Notes: generated from the letters alone by a model not told the origin. Shown: positions 28,101-37,296, counted from the first letter of the stretch. The stretch is 64,000 nt of DNA from Legionellales bacterium (GCA_026125385.1 JAHCLG010000003.1:78904-142903); one strand, 5' to 3'. Numbers and translations are program-made.

Positions 28101-30639
28101 AGGTTCCCGAGGTTGTCAGAAGTTTATTTGTTAAAACATTCTCCGGCGTTAAAACATTCTCCGGCAATAATTCTTTAATTTGTGCTATTTCTGATGGAGT
28201 AAAATAAACTTCTTTCCAAGAACACGTTATGTTACTACTGCTAATATTTTTTATTTTGTTAATTAATTTTTTATGTGGATGCTCATCAGAATTTATAGCA
28301 TTAATATATTCTTTCAAGGCTACAAATTCTCCATGAGTGAAATTAGCCAAGGTATTGATGGCGCGTTCAAATTCAGGTGCCAATATGTTATTGATGTCAG
28401 GTTCAACTTGAGGTTCCAATAATGTTACAGTATTCTTGAGTTGATAACCAAACAACCACTCACTCAGTATAGGATCGTTAGCAAACGCGTTATAAATACT
28501 TTTGCCGTTCTTAGTACAAGTAAATAAACGTTCCGGATTGATATCTAGCGACATATTATTGATCACCGCCTTGAGTATGTCTAAACCGTCGGGGGCGTTT
28601 AATAGTCGATCTAAAAATGCATTATCTTCTTCGGTAAACGCAGCAGTACTGCTCAAAAAAGCACTTACCTTATTGTGTAAAATGGAATTATTTGGGTATT
28701 CTTGAGGCGGATATAATGCTTTGATATGTTGTTTGATCGTTTTGAGAAATGTTCTTTTCGCATTTGGGTTAAGATTAATGGGTTGAAATGATGGTTCAAT
28801 AGCTGAGGTGGCAGAAGTACTAGAATTTTCAGCAACGTTTTCATAAATATTTGTTGGGATGGTTTCTAACCATTTTATTATACTAGGGGGTGTCACCTTA
28901 TCAGAAGATTTTTCAGAAATAATATTTAAAATACTTTTTAATTGAACGGGGCTAAGTTTTTTTCTATCATCTTTAGATAATTTATTAAGCTCTTGTGCAA
29001 TCTTGTTTAAATCGTTTATTTCGCCCAGACTTTTCAAAAGCCCTTCAAAAACTGATGTTTCCAAACCAGTTGTGTCTGTTGCTTTTTCACACCAACTTTT
29101 TATATCTAATTGTGTGTTGCAAAGCTCTTGCAATAATGTCTCATGGGTGTAATCAAGTTGTATAGCCTGTAATCCATTGCAAACTGCTAGTAGCTTTTCT
29201 ATCGTGTAAACATCGCAGTAGAGCGGGTTTGTTAATTGTGCAAGTAAATGTTCGATATTATGGTAAAGAGCCTCTAACTCTTGCCGATAGGCGACGAGGG
29301 TTTCTCGCCCAAATGCGCGTAAATATCTGTTTGACACCGATAACCTAGAAGAATCAAATCGATAAGTGCTGGGAGAAAATAGTCCAACCTCCGCCGATAC
29401 CATGGCTTTATCGAGATGGGTTTCAAGGCGGGTATCAACTTGATATAGATTAAAAAAACGCAACAATACTTTGCGTTGAGCGTAACTGAAATAACGTTGA
29501 TGATAAGAAATATTCAAAGTAGATTCTAGTTGGACTAGCGCTTCTTCAACTCCTTCGACACAATTGCCAGCCTGTTCGATATATTCGGCATCTTTTACGC
29601 GCGCATAAAAATCTTCTAGCATCGCTTCTAATTGTTTTCGTTTTGATGCTTTAGTGGGATCATTGCCGATAGTCGCTTTTGTTTGCTGCAAACTCCAAAG
29701 GTGAGTTGCAAAGATCTCTATTCGATCAACAAGCCGCTCAAAAACTTGAGCCTTCCTAATAGATTTATTACTTTCTAATTGTTCTACTAATTTAGTACAA
29801 CCATTAACGTTTAACCAAGCCAGTATTTTAAAAAATTTCTCAATACTGGCTGGTGGACAATCGGGAACCTGATAATCATCAGGAATATGTGCCACCAAAT
29901 TGGCAAGCTCTGCGGAAAAACCCACCGTATCTGGCAAAGAAAATTGCGTGATATCAGGTTGAATGCTTATACCCGCTTGGTTTCTCGACTGACTAAATTC
30001 CGCCTGCAGAGAGGCAATAATTTTTTTTCTATGCTCTTTTTGATCTACAGACAACACTTGACTTTTTTCAATTTGAGAAAAATAGGTATGAACACCCCGC
30101 AAATACGCATAAGGATTAAAAAAATCGAGCTTAACGACTAATTCAAATTCTTCGTTTGTGCCATTGACTATGCTATCGAAAATTAAATCCGTCACGTTTG
30201 CCGGATATAATTCTGCAAAAACCGCCCACTGCAAGATATTTTGCGGACGATATGAAAAGACAATGGGAGGTTGATTTTTTTTCGCTAAATAGGCTAAATA
30301 CTCTAAGCGTTCTAATGTCAGCAAGGCTTGTGTTTTTAAATCAAGCCGATACAGTAAGTTGTGTAATGGCAATGAATTCTTGTGCTGCATTTCATTAAGA
30401 AATTTAATGCAACGGGGAAAATGATTTTGTTCCATCCAACCGTCGATTAACCAAGCTAAATTTTTGGCAATTGAGTCAATTAAAGTTTTATCACTTAACT
30501 CACTTAGAGTGAGTTGCTCAAACGCTCGCAACAATGCGCCTTTCACATATTTCTCTTGAAGTTCAGTCTCCGCAACCCCACGGTCGAATATTAAAAAGTG
30601 GCCAGGCATATTTTCAGCAGAATTTAGATCCGGTTCCAT
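25102..30639 (-). CDS. Giant 1845-residue protein with helical solenoid, candidate effector
   Basis: No family recognised. No signal peptide or clear membrane helix; predicted almost entirely helical, leucine-rich. Residues about 893-915 hold five tandem DDGL units (GLDDGLDDGLDD), and around 834-846 ENVLTPENVLT is a duplicated hexapeptide. Residues about 1310-1650 consist of eight to nine diverged units of roughly 36-44 residues with the pattern LIKxFFPEExAxxKIxELLD followed by LxYLKxK (examples: VELIKDFFPEEEAAKKIAEL, ASLIKKNFPEEEALGKINSL, INELLDINYLKDKILS), suggesting an alpha-solenoid. The C-terminus is Lys-rich. Large family-less helical proteins are typical of Legionellales effectors; that role is inferred. 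The frame is continuous, indicating selection. Confidence 0.8.
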   Translation of the reverse strand: MEPDLNSAENMPGHFLIFDRGVAETELQEKYVKGALLRAFEQLTLSELSDKTLIDSIAKNLAWLIDGWMEQNHFPRCIKFLNEMQHKNSLPLHNLLYRLDLKTQALLTLERLEYLAYLAKKNQPPIVFSYRPQNILQWAVFAELYPANVTDLIFDSIVNGTNEEFELVVKLDFFNPYAYLRGVHTYFSQIEKSQVLSVDQKEHRKKIIASLQAEFSQSRNQAGISIQPDITQFSLPDTVGFSAELANLVAHIPDDYQVPDCPPASIEKFFKILAWLNVNGCTKLVEQLESNKSIRKAQVFERLVDRIEIFATHLWSLQQTKATIGNDPTKASKRKQLEAMLEDFYARVKDAEYIEQAGNCVEGVEEALVQLESTLNISYHQRYFSYAQRKVLLRFFNLYQVDTRLETHLDKAMVSAEVGLFSPSTYRFDSSRLSVSNRYLRAFGRETLVAYRQELEALYHNIEHLLAQLTNPLYCDVYTIEKLLAVCNGLQAIQLDYTHETLLQELCNTQLDIKSWCEKATDTTGLETSVFEGLLKSLGEINDLNKIAQELNKLSKDDRKKLSPVQLKSILNIISEKSSDKVTPPSIIKWLETIPTNIYENVAENSSTSATSAIEPSFQPINLNPNAKRTFLKTIKQHIKALYPPQEYPNNSILHNKVSAFLSSTAAFTEEDNAFLDRLLNAPDGLDILKAVINNMSLDINPERLFTCTKNGKSIYNAFANDPILSEWLFGYQLKNTVTLLEPQVEPDINNILAPEFERAINTLANFTHGEFVALKEYINAINSDEHPHKKLINKIKNISSSNITCSWKEVYFTPSEIAQIKELLPENVLTPENVLTNKLLTTSGTSSFYQALETLAPNSSADLQWHLQTEDLLHTGSVHFWLGYLSKDKKYCRDDGLDDGLDDGLDDGLDDGLLEELLKYFSVKNKMPYQYNTFAELLAEILQNKLSQGPDALSILVTTFLEARLQEQQVWLQKQDQQLNEQQKSAARSAYLATAALLKSNSPLKDETLQALSSTNLLTASPKLCAQAAIAIECAGGLSQEQVDLLNKMVIADDNSPESLKLLSNTLNQQFLLSSAEFNAPVDRAVLAKILLEYMQSRPYEGDIPAVFNVLKKIKSYLVNIDISNSSESLRGFYGELQNLYKLKNRRDVDLEIRLAYFSPNPSDATITFSNYSELENRVFKILALYVISENEKEELIKLLLNNKNSINEIFSDILNVFKMISFFYQRFEVNQYNTYPDFDYKSVITSWLDVRLKRMEPNNALGELELFIKILNSDNPGILSNIDYFKFYLTSFKDLYKKNASISAAINALISTESLKKLMKNVKCTRAAVELIKDFFPEEEAAKKIAELLDLNSLIMLNTPPHETGMVVKLVNDFLPEDLAAERVTELLDLSDSKLQSRIDFALPFERWGNKVYELAILIDESFSRPVVIKKITILFDSKYLKSKFSDFPSDGISKIHYLVRLIKSFKEKYSSFDVSLLNNDFFNLDLLKDKANMGEIHLLVNIVKNIFEGDKLQEKINELLDINYLKDKILSHDDKFSATFQAASLIKKNFPEEEALGKINSLLGLLDLKSSINDDNRIQGFLTLIIKILPEDLVREQFKDVLNAGYLRGKLKCSAELVGCIELIKKFIDNSQNIIRELLKYEYLKEISLYDITLDSAFDLIIKYLSSESELPLQDMGEFFECFSKDKSEYAGIDLYQRYNRYIDLAFKKLSSHKDILVKSICEYFTNNGKIFNDGIFLNGFTLSAGKSQYGAKKLPFGIRFLLEKFTHGMDNIRKSVIQELLKFPAFKSMLEKCYTQHCRFSFFNASKKVFESSNIIEALEKRQASNGASAQVLRELGLQPS
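27897..27957 (-). repeat. 12-bp tandem repeat inside the giant gene
   Basis: Five consecutive copies of the 12-mer TAATCCATCGTC (plus-strand reading), encoding DDGL repeats. Because the unit is a multiple of three, copy-number change would alter length without breaking the frame. Confidence 0.9.
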
Positions 30640-31157
30640 TTATCATTTTCTCTTTGTTAACAAGGGCATGAGACCCTTTGGTATTTTTATTTAATCTGGT
30701 TCAGGATTGAATGATAGATTATAACCCTTTTGCACTGTATTGACAATAAGCTCTGTTAATTTCCACCCCCAGCATTTATACCCCCTCCTTCCAATGCTAC
30801 CTACAAAATCGTTTGTATCCTTATGTTATCGATTTACTCTCCAGCGAAGCATTAGTCATCACATCTGATGGGATGTGGTATCAGCAAAAACCTCTGCTAA
30901 GTCATGGGATTGCCGTAACGTTCGATGAATGACAATAGGCGGACAATCAGGTCAAAAATACAGTGTTTGTCCACTAACTTACTAAAAAATCTCTCTTTTT
31001 TTTGTAAGCTGCTGCAATTTTGCTGTCAAAGTTCGATTTGCCTGCTATATTTATAACACAATGGATTGAGTTAGCTATGTTACTGTTTTAGCGGCAATAT
31101 TCTCACTCAAACCCGTACCTATCCAATCTTTAGGGGGCAGCGAATGCTGTAAAAGCC
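30640..31157. other. 518-base gap without a confident gene
   Basis: Holds the upstream regions of the giant gene and of ihfB. On the plus strand an open stretch around 30797-30930 reads NRLYPYVIDLLSSEALVITS then DGMWYQQKPLLSHGIAVTFD and a stop, but it has no start codon, so it may be a decayed gene fragment. No hairpin terminator or RNA gene was recognised. Confidence 0.4.
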
Positions 31158-31487
31158 ATGATTAAATCCGAATTAATCACTGCGATCGCCAGCAAATTAA
31201 CCCAGGTACCAGAAAAGGACGTGGGGGATGCGGTCAATTACATTATCGAATTGATGAGCGAATCCTTAGGCAATGGCACGCGGATTGAAATTCGCGGCTT
31301 TGGCAGTTTTTGTTTACACTATCGCCCACCTCGCAACGCGCATAATCCGAAAACAGGCGAAAAAGTGGTGACCGCCTCTAAATACAGTCCACACTTTAAG
31401 CCCGGGAAAGAATTACGCGAATGGGTGAATAATAATCGTCATTTACCGATTAAAGACGCCACTCACGAAGAGGGTGATGAAGATTAG
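31158..31487 (+). CDS. ihfB: Integration host factor beta subunit (HU family)
   Basis: DNA-bending nucleoid protein. 109 residues; [20 protein letters not shown] at the N-terminus and the DNA-binding arm [20 protein letters not shown] followed by NPKTGEKV fit IhfB rather than HU or IhfA. It carries about 15 residues beyond the usual end, finishing with an acidic tail (THEEGDED). Its 3' end overlaps the next gene by 14 bases. The usual rpsA upstream neighbour is absent. Confidence 0.92.
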   Translation: MIKSELITAIASKLTQVPEKDVGDAVNYIIELMSESLGNGTRIEIRGFGSFCLHYRPPRNAHNPKTGEKVVTASKYSPHFKPGKELREWVNNNRHLPIKDATHEEGDED

Positions 31488-31755
31488 TGGCTTATTCGTT
31501 ATTTATTTTACCATGCTGATTGCCGAAATTGGGGATAAAACCCAACTGGCAACGATGTTATTTGCTACCGAACATCAATACCCACCTTGGCTCATCTTTT
31601 TAGTTTGCTCAGCCGCTTTAATCACCTCGACTGCAATTGCCGTATTAGTTGGCAATCTGGCATCGCGCTATCTAACTATGGTACCTCTTAAATTAATCGC
31701 CGGCGTTGCGTTTATTTTAATTGGGGTGTGGATGGTCGTTGAATATTGGCGATGA
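31474..31755 (+). CDS. Half-size GDT1/UPF0016 cation transporter subunit
   Basis: 93 residues with three hydrophobic segments and the single signature [11 protein letters not shown] near residue 17. GDT1/TMEM165/MneA family members normally contain two such repeats in ~190-200 residues and export Mn2+ or exchange Ca2+; single-repeat proteins must dimerise. No second half-gene is adjacent. The start overlaps ihfB by 14 bases, suggesting translational coupling with a nucleoid protein gene. Confidence 0.85.
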   Translation: MMKISGLFVIYFTMLIAEIGDKTQLATMLFATEHQYPPWLIFLVCSAALITSTAIAVLVGNLASRYLTMVPLKLIAGVAFILIGVWMVVEYWR

Positions 31756-31825
31756 TCTCAGCTCTATTTTAAAGCCTATCCATAATCTTACCCGACCCTC
31801 CCCAGAAAAATCCCTTTGGTCATTT

Positions 31826-31912
31826 GACAACAAAGATGCAATAGCCTATTTGTTGTCGTATAATTAATCGATAAACCTTGACAACAAATCTGCGATAACG
31901 CATTTGTTGTCA
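31826..31912 (+). promoter_or_regulatory. Twin palindromes upstream of an ATPase gene
   Basis: Two copies of a 32-bp palindromic site, GACAACAAA-14-TTTGTTGTC, at 31826-31857 and 31880-31911, centres 54 bp apart (about five helical turns). Arms are perfect (9 bp; 10 bp in the second), and the spacers also match at 8 of 14 positions. They end 44 bases before the ATPase start and look like operator sites for a dimeric regulator or a nuclease/recombinase target. TTGACA inside the second site could be a -35 element. Confidence 0.6.
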
Positions 31913-31955
31913 GTGGGCTGAGTGACTATCTAATCTAAATAGTATGGGGTAACCA

Positions 31956-33389
31956 ATGACAAGCTTTATTGGACGAGCTAAAGAATTAAAAGAATTGGAT
32001 AACTTGCTGGAAAAGCCAACTGCAAGTCTTGTGATACTTCAAGGTCGCAGACGCATTGGGAAAAGTCGTTTGATTGAAGAATTCGCTAAAGACAAACTAT
32101 TTTATGTGCTTTCAGGTATCCCGCCCACCGCAGAAACGACTAAACAATCTGAGCTTAATGAATTTGCTAGGCAATTGCACATTCAAACAGGATTACCAGA
32201 AATAATTGCAGATGACTGGAGTAAGTTATTTCTATTACTCTCAGAAAAAACTAAACAAGGCAGAGTCATTATTCTTTTTGATGAAATTTCGTGGATGGGA
32301 TCGAAAGATCCAGATTTTTTAGGCAAACTTAAAAATGCTTGGGATTTATACTTTAAAAAAAATCCAAAATTAATATTAATCTTGTGCGGATCGGTCTCAT
32401 CCTGGATCGAAAAAAACATTGTCAGAAGTACTGGCTTCATGGGGCGACCCTCCATGTACATGACATTGGAAGAATTACCGCTTAACGAATGTAATAAATT
32501 TTGGAATAAACAGGATAAAAATGTATCAGCATTTGAGAAATTTAAGATTTTTACCGTGACTGGTGGAGTACCTCGTTATTTAGAATTATTAAATCCAAAA
32601 ATTTCTGCAGAAGAAAATATAAAACGCCTGTGCTTTTCAAAAAATGCACCTCTTATAAATGAATTTGAGCATATTTTTTCCGATATTTTTTCTAAGCGTA
32701 GTGAAATATATAAAAATATTGTAAAGCAATTAGTAAAAGGACCAGCTACGGCAGATGAGTTAGCCGAAAATGTGGGATTAGTTCGAACAGGAACGTTTGA
32801 TGATTATTTAAATGATTTAGTATTAGCTGGATTTATTGCCAGAGATTATACGTGGCATCTTAAGACAGGCAAAACTTCAAAATTAAGTGAATATAGATTG
32901 AAAGATAATTATGTGCGCTTTTATTTAAAATATATATTACCCAATAAAACAAAAATTGAAAAAGATAGATACAAAGATGTTGCGTTAGTTTTATTACCTG
33001 GCTGGGAAGTGATATTAGGGCTTCAATTTGAAAATTTAGTGTTAAATAACCATGCAGCCATTATTCAACTATTAGGTATTAAACCCGAAGAAGTTGTTGC
33101 GGATAATCCATTTTTCCAAAGACCCACTGCACGACAAAAAGGCTGTCAAATTGATTATCTGATCCAAACTAAATTTGACACAGTCTATATTTGCGAAATT
33201 AAATTCTCAAAGCGACCTATAGGAATGAATGTGGTCTCTGATATGAAAGAAAAAATTTCTCGCTTAAAAATTCCACGTCATGTTTCGTGTCGTCCGGTGT
33301 TAATTCACGTCAATGGCGTCACAGACGAATTATTAGATGCCGATTATTTTTCTAATATCATCGATTTCGGTGAATTACTGCGCTCTTAG
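31956..33389 (+). CDS. AAA ATPase with DUF234 (PD-(D/E)XK-like) C-terminus
   Basis: 477 residues. N-terminal ATPase_2-type domain: FIGRAKELKELDNLLEKP, Walker A LQGRRRIGKSRLIEEF (about residues 28-43), Walker B IILFDEISWMGS (about 106-117), sensor-like LILCGSVSSWI. A winged-helix-like segment follows (about 255-290, VKGPATADELAENVG). The C-terminal DUF234 portion contains IDYLIQTKFDTVYICEIKFS, fitting a D...ExK nuclease core. Members are widespread in archaea and host-associated bacteria; function unsettled. Its stop TAG overlaps the beginning of repeat R2-C. Confidence 0.85.
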   Translation: MTSFIGRAKELKELDNLLEKPTASLVILQGRRRIGKSRLIEEFAKDKLFYVLSGIPPTAETTKQSELNEFARQLHIQTGLPEIIADDWSKLFLLLSEKTKQGRVIILFDEISWMGSKDPDFLGKLKNAWDLYFKKNPKLILILCGSVSSWIEKNIVRSTGFMGRPSMYMTLEELPLNECNKFWNKQDKNVSAFEKFKIFTVTGGVPRYLELLNPKISAEENIKRLCFSKNAPLINEFEHIFSDIFSKRSEIYKNIVKQLVKGPATADELAENVGLVRTGTFDDYLNDLVLAGFIARDYTWHLKTGKTSKLSEYRLKDNYVRFYLKYILPNKTKIEKDRYKDVALVLLPGWEVILGLQFENLVLNNHAAIIQLLGIKPEEVVADNPFFQRPTARQKGCQIDYLIQTKFDTVYICEIKFSKRPIGMNVVSDMKEKISRLKIPRHVSCRPVLIHVNGVTDELLDADYFSNIIDFGELLRS

Positions 33390-33455
33390 AGCCTGTTCAA
33401 AGGCTCCTATTTTAGACATAAACGGCCAATTTTCTGTGCTAGAGCGCATTTGCTT
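33388..33455. repeat. Short palindromic repeat R2, copy C (partial)
   Basis: AGAGCCTGTTCAAAGGCTCC followed by GGCCAATTTTCTGTGCTAGAG matches copies A and B in the left end and core. The right end is not recognisable; the element lies between the convergent stops of the ATPase and dcd genes, and its first two bases form part of the ATPase stop codon. Confidence 0.6.
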
Positions 33456-33459
33456 ACTT

Positions 33460-34026
33460 TTAAGTACGTGGCAACGTCACCCCTTGTTGACCTTGATATT
33501 TTCCACCCCGATCTTTATACGATATTTCACACACTTCATCAGATTCAAAAAATAACATTTGCGCCACACCTTCGTTAGCATAAATTTTTGCGGGTAGCGG
33601 TGTGGTATTGGAAAATTCTAAGGTCACATGCCCTTCCCATTCGGGTTCGAGTGGCGTAACGTTAACAATAATTCCGCAGCGCGCGTAAGTCGATTTGCCT
33701 AAACACACAGTTAAAATATTGCGAGGAATACGAAAATATTCCACCGTTCTTGCCAACACAAACGAATTCGGTGGAATAATACAGGTATCCGCTTCAATCG
33801 ACACAAAACTGCCATCTGAAAAATTTTTCGGATCGATAATCGCGGAATTAATATTGGTAAATACTTTAAATTCGCGTGCGCAACGCACATCATAACCATA
33901 ACTTGACGTTCCATATGACACAATTTTATTACCATCCACATGGCGAACTTGTTCAGCAGCAAACGGTTCAATCATACCGAATTCTTGGGCTTGATAACGT
34001 ATCCAACGATCCGCTTTAATGCTCAT
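33460..34026 (-). CDS. dcd: dCTP deaminase
   Basis: Converts dCTP to dUTP for dTMP synthesis. 188 residues, normal length. Motifs: [17 protein letters not shown] (about residues 38-54), [19 protein letters not shown] (catalytic region around 110-128) and [18 protein letters not shown] with the catalytic Glu. Its start lies within the end of apbC (11-base overlap). Confidence 0.96.
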   Translation of the reverse strand: MSIKADRWIRYQAQEFGMIEPFAAEQVRHVDGNKIVSYGTSSYGYDVRCAREFKVFTNINSAIIDPKNFSDGSFVSIEADTCIIPPNSFVLARTVEYFRIPRNILTVCLGKSTYARCGIIVNVTPLEPEWEGHVTLEFSNTTPLPAKIYANEGVAQMLFFESDEVCEISYKDRGGKYQGQQGVTLPRT

Positions 34027-35095
34027 GTTTTTGATCCTTCTTGGAGTTAGGGTTAATCACAATTTCAGGAAATTTATGTGCGTAAGTTTTAGGTTGTAAA
34101 CTTAACGTAACTGCCGTTTGTAATGCAAGGTTTTGATATAATTTTCCCGTGGCTGACTCGGGCTCTAATGCCATGGTGGGTGTGCCATTATCGGCTAATT
34201 CACGAATACGCCGCTCTAATGGAATTTTTCCTAATAAAGGTAATTTAAATTCATTGGCAATATGAGCACCACCTTCTTCACCAAAAATCGCATCGACATT
34301 CCCACACTGAGAACACACATGACCACTCATATTCTCCACCACACCAAGGATATTCACCTTTACTTTGGCAAACATATTAATCGCTTTGCGCACATCTAAG
34401 AGTGCGATATCTTGAGGCGTGGTAACAATCACACTGCCAGCCACCGGAATTTTTTGCGCAAGAGTCAATTGAATATCGCCCGTGCCAGGAGGTAAATCGA
34501 GAATTAGATAATCTAAATCTTGCCACTGTGTATCGCTTATCATTTGCATTAACGCACCGGTCACCATCGGACCGCGCCAAATCATAGCGGTATCGCGTTC
34601 CACCAAATAGCCCACCGACATCGTTTGCAAACCGTGACTAACGATAGGCTCCATGTGTTTACCATCTTGACTGTAAGGATGACGATGAGCACCTAACATA
34701 TGTGGTTGATTGGGGCCGTAAATATCGGCATCGAGCAATCCTACTTTCGCGCCTAAATATTGCAATGCCAATGCTAAATTCACACTCACAGTGGATTTAC
34801 CGACGCCTCCTTTTCCCGACGCGACCGCAATAATATTTTTCACGCCAGCTAATGGTTTTAAACCCGCTTGGACTTGGTGAGGAATAATCGCTTGTTTGAT
34901 ATGAATAGTGAGATTCGGTTGTTGAAGCGCGTTTTTAATTGCGTTTGCTAACTCCTTTAACTGGGAAAGCACAGGAAAACCAAATTCTAATTCAATACGA
35001 TTGCCGCTAATAGATTTAATAGCGCGCAACTCGCGCAAGGTATGGTTTAAGCCCAAAGGCTTAATCGTTTCTAAGGTCGTTGATAATTCATTCAT
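34016..35095 (-). CDS. apbC: Mrp/ApbC Fe-S cluster carrier ATPase
   Basis: P-loop NTPase that carries and transfers 4Fe-4S clusters. 359 residues: an N-terminal MIP18-like domain, deviant Walker [21 protein letters not shown] near residue 91, [30 protein letters not shown] and the CxxC pair VCSQCGN near residue 260 that binds the cluster. The usual adjacent metG is present but 2.4 kb away and separated by two unknown genes on this strand; in E. coli apbC and metG are divergent neighbours, so the two unknown genes may be an insertion. Confidence 0.95.
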   Translation of the reverse strand: MNELSTTLETIKPLGLNHTLRELRAIKSISGNRIELEFGFPVLSQLKELANAIKNALQQPNLTIHIKQAIIPHQVQAGLKPLAGVKNIIAVASGKGGVGKSTVSVNLALALQYLGAKVGLLDADIYGPNQPHMLGAHRHPYSQDGKHMEPIVSHGLQTMSVGYLVERDTAMIWRGPMVTGALMQMISDTQWQDLDYLILDLPPGTGDIQLTLAQKIPVAGSVIVTTPQDIALLDVRKAINMFAKVKVNILGVVENMSGHVCSQCGNVDAIFGEEGGAHIANEFKLPLLGKIPLERRIRELADNGTPTMALEPESATGKLYQNLALQTAVTLSLQPKTYAHKFPEIVINPNSKKDQKHEH

Positions 35096-35174
35096 AAGTG
35101 TCGTGCAAAGGAGTGAGGGATTAAAATGGGGCTAAGTTTAGCATGATGAGTGAGACTGCTCAATAAAGCATTGT

Positions 35175-36104
35175 TTACCAGCATGAGCCTGGCTTATTTA
35201 AGCTCTGTGTATATTCATTATATTTAACTTCAAACTCGGGTGGCGTCGCTCTTGTTAGGCAGTAGTGAATTTTGCTTTGTGCATTTTCTTTTAACCATTT
35301 CATTTCCAACAATATCGCCAAGGTGCGTTTTCCAGTATAGCCTTTATCTTTCCCTAGACAATGTTGAACTAAATTCTCATACGACAATGTATTTTTCTTC
35401 CAAAAATTAAAATAACTGGCAAATGGATTACGACTTTGATTTATTTTTTGAGAATATTTATCCCAAAACTGATCGAGTTGCGTGCGCTGAATATTTAAAT
35501 TTCCGGCCTGCTCTTCTCTGACTAAACTTGCATGCAACGCTTCAGAAGAGGTGTGAGTTTCTTTAAATGCGCTATTTATTGGCGCAGTTGCGTTTAAAAA
35601 GTTTTCGTAATTTAGTTGATCGGGTGATAGTAGATTATAATAACAATACATTCTTATGGCTGAAGAATAATGAATATCTTGCATTTTGATACCAAAAGAA
35701 ATAATGAGATCCAATATTTTTGCAATTGTCGAAATTTTTTCAGCCTCTGAGTTTGTGGCTTTTATCCCAACTGCTTCAGTGATAAGTTTTTTAAAAAGAC
35801 TGAAAATATAGTAACTATATTTATAACGATGAGCACCATACATCAAAGCGCAGTTAAAATATTTCGATTGCTTATCTAAAAAAATTCTTAAGCTAACGTC
35901 ATTACCCGCTGTATAGAGTTCAAAATGAAGGCCTGGCAAATTTGGAATAGTAAAGTGTGTGCATTTAAGTGGAATAGCAGCATTCTGAGCCATATTCATT
36001 ATGATATTGACGACATTTTTATCCTGCTCACAAGTCGTTTTAGTATTATTATTTAATTTAATTAAAAATTGAATTGGTTGATTTTGTGTTTTGGCCATCA
36101 TCAT
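35175..36104 (-). CDS. Unknown protein, paralogue of the next gene
   Basis: 309 residues, no recognised family, no signal peptide. It shares with the 374-residue neighbour an N-terminal block (THFTIPNLPGLHFELYTAGN here, TRFSLPNLDNIEFELHSF there) and a C-terminal block (YFNFWKKNTLSYENLVQHCL, GYTGKRTLAILLEMKWLKEN). The candidate catalytic His and Cys seen in the neighbour are not conserved. Probably a duplicated accessory protein, possibly an effector. Confidence 0.7.
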   Translation of the reverse strand: MMMAKTQNQPIQFLIKLNNNTKTTCEQDKNVVNIIMNMAQNAAIPLKCTHFTIPNLPGLHFELYTAGNDVSLRIFLDKQSKYFNCALMYGAHRYKYSYYIFSLFKKLITEAVGIKATNSEAEKISTIAKILDLIISFGIKMQDIHYSSAIRMYCYYNLLSPDQLNYENFLNATAPINSAFKETHTSSEALHASLVREEQAGNLNIQRTQLDQFWDKYSQKINQSRNPFASYFNFWKKNTLSYENLVQHCLGKDKGYTGKRTLAILLEMKWLKENAQSKIHYCLTRATPPEFEVKYNEYTQSLNKPGSCW

Positions 36105-36171
36105 TCTCTAAAATAATTGCGATTTTATCGCTGCTTTATTGCAAAATAAATCTTTTTTGCTTAACATAATT

Positions 36172-37296
36172 TTAATATTTCAAGTTTCTTACTTTGACAA
36201 TCGAATCTATAATCTTTTTCTGCAATGCGTATTCATTTTTAAATTCAATTGGTGCATCTTTAGTGGTGATGTAATTTTCATTAATGTCTTTTTCTAACCA
36301 TTTTATCTCAAACAAAACGGACAAGGTGCGTTCGCCGCTATATCCTGCTTCTTGGTTGAGTCCTAAACAGTGGCGAGTAAGTGCTTGAAAGGATAACGAG
36401 CGCGATCCGCTCCAAAAACTGAAATATTTCATGAAGGGAATTTTTAATTTTTCTTGGTATTTTCGATAGAAGCAAGCAAGAGTATTAGCATCTAAATCTT
36501 GTGAACTTTCATCTGTAACAGAATTAAACGGATTGGTCACATTATTAACAACTACCTTTTGCAATTGTCCCGGTAAAAAAATATTCGTATTATCGAAAGG
36601 ATTAGCCACACTTCCTTTTTGACTAGATCGTATCACAGAAAAATCAAGAATGTTTTTTTCTGCTATTAAGTCTGCAAGCTCTGGTTTACAAGTTTTAAGT
36701 ATTGATTTTAAATATTTAGCCTGTTTTGAAGAAAAGGACTGTTTTTTCAAGCTTGCATTATCAGTGCAATTATTTATCCTATCGACTATTTCTTGATCCA
36801 GATTATCCGATGTTGATATAAAATCTTTCAGTATAACAAATTGTTCATCTGTAAAATTTTCAAATGAGCAAATGTTATCATAAGAATTAATCCAATTTGA
36901 GTAGAAATCTCCATTGTTATTTACATATTCACCTAAAGCATAAGCATTTGCTAATAGTGTTGATACAGCCGTTACGCAATTATAGTTCAACAAAGAATAT
37001 TTTTTTGCAATAATCTCTTCTGCTGAATCCATTAAATCACGAAATTGCGCTTTAGACACTGGTGTTTCATTGTTAAGTATCACTTTCAAGGCCACATGTG
37101 GCCAAAAGGAATGAAGTTCAAATTCAATATTATCTAAATTAGGAAGAGAAAAACGAGTGCAACGATGGGGAAATAGATAGTAAAAACGGCACGCGAGAAC
37201 AGCAACATCGATTTCATCACTGTTGGAAGTTAGATTGTAATGCAATCCACCAAAATTCAATAAAAACTGTTGTGCTTGTGTTCCATTTCTGTGCAT
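36172..37296 (-). CDS. Unknown protein, paralogue of the previous gene
   Basis: 374 residues. Shared blocks: TRFSLPNLDNIEFELHSF near residues 47-64 and, at the C-terminus, KYFSFWSGSRSLSFQALTRH with GYSGERTLSVLFEIKWLEKD. Between them lies PHVALKVIL (His67) and LLNYNCVTAVSTLLANA (Cys107), an H...NC arrangement reminiscent of permuted NlpC/P60 or LRAT-type cysteine hydrolases. A low-complexity insert (about 150-275) with two ANPFDNTN/TNPFNS-like segments is absent from the paralogue. The pair is inserted between apbC and metG. Effector role is inferred. Confidence 0.7.
   Translation of the reverse strand: MHRNGTQAQQFLLNFGGLHYNLTSNSDEIDVAVLACRFYYLFPHRCTRFSLPNLDNIEFELHSFWPHVALKVILNNETPVSKAQFRDLMDSAEEIIAKKYSLLNYNCVTAVSTLLANAYALGEYVNNNGDFYSNWINSYDNICSFENFTDEQFVILKDFISTSDNLDQEIVDRINNCTDNASLKKQSFSSKQAKYLKSILKTCKPELADLIAEKNILDFSVIRSSQKGSVANPFDNTNIFLPGQLQKVVVNNVTNPFNSVTDESSQDLDANTLACFYRKYQEKLKIPFMKYFSFWSGSRSLSFQALTRHCLGLNQEAGYSGERTLSVLFEIKWLEKDINENYITTKDAPIEFKNEYALQKKIIDSIVKVRNLKY

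Noticed and set aside
30797..30930. Open stretch resembling a protein C-terminus
   Set aside because: No start codon or ribosome site and no recognised family; kept only as a note on the gap.
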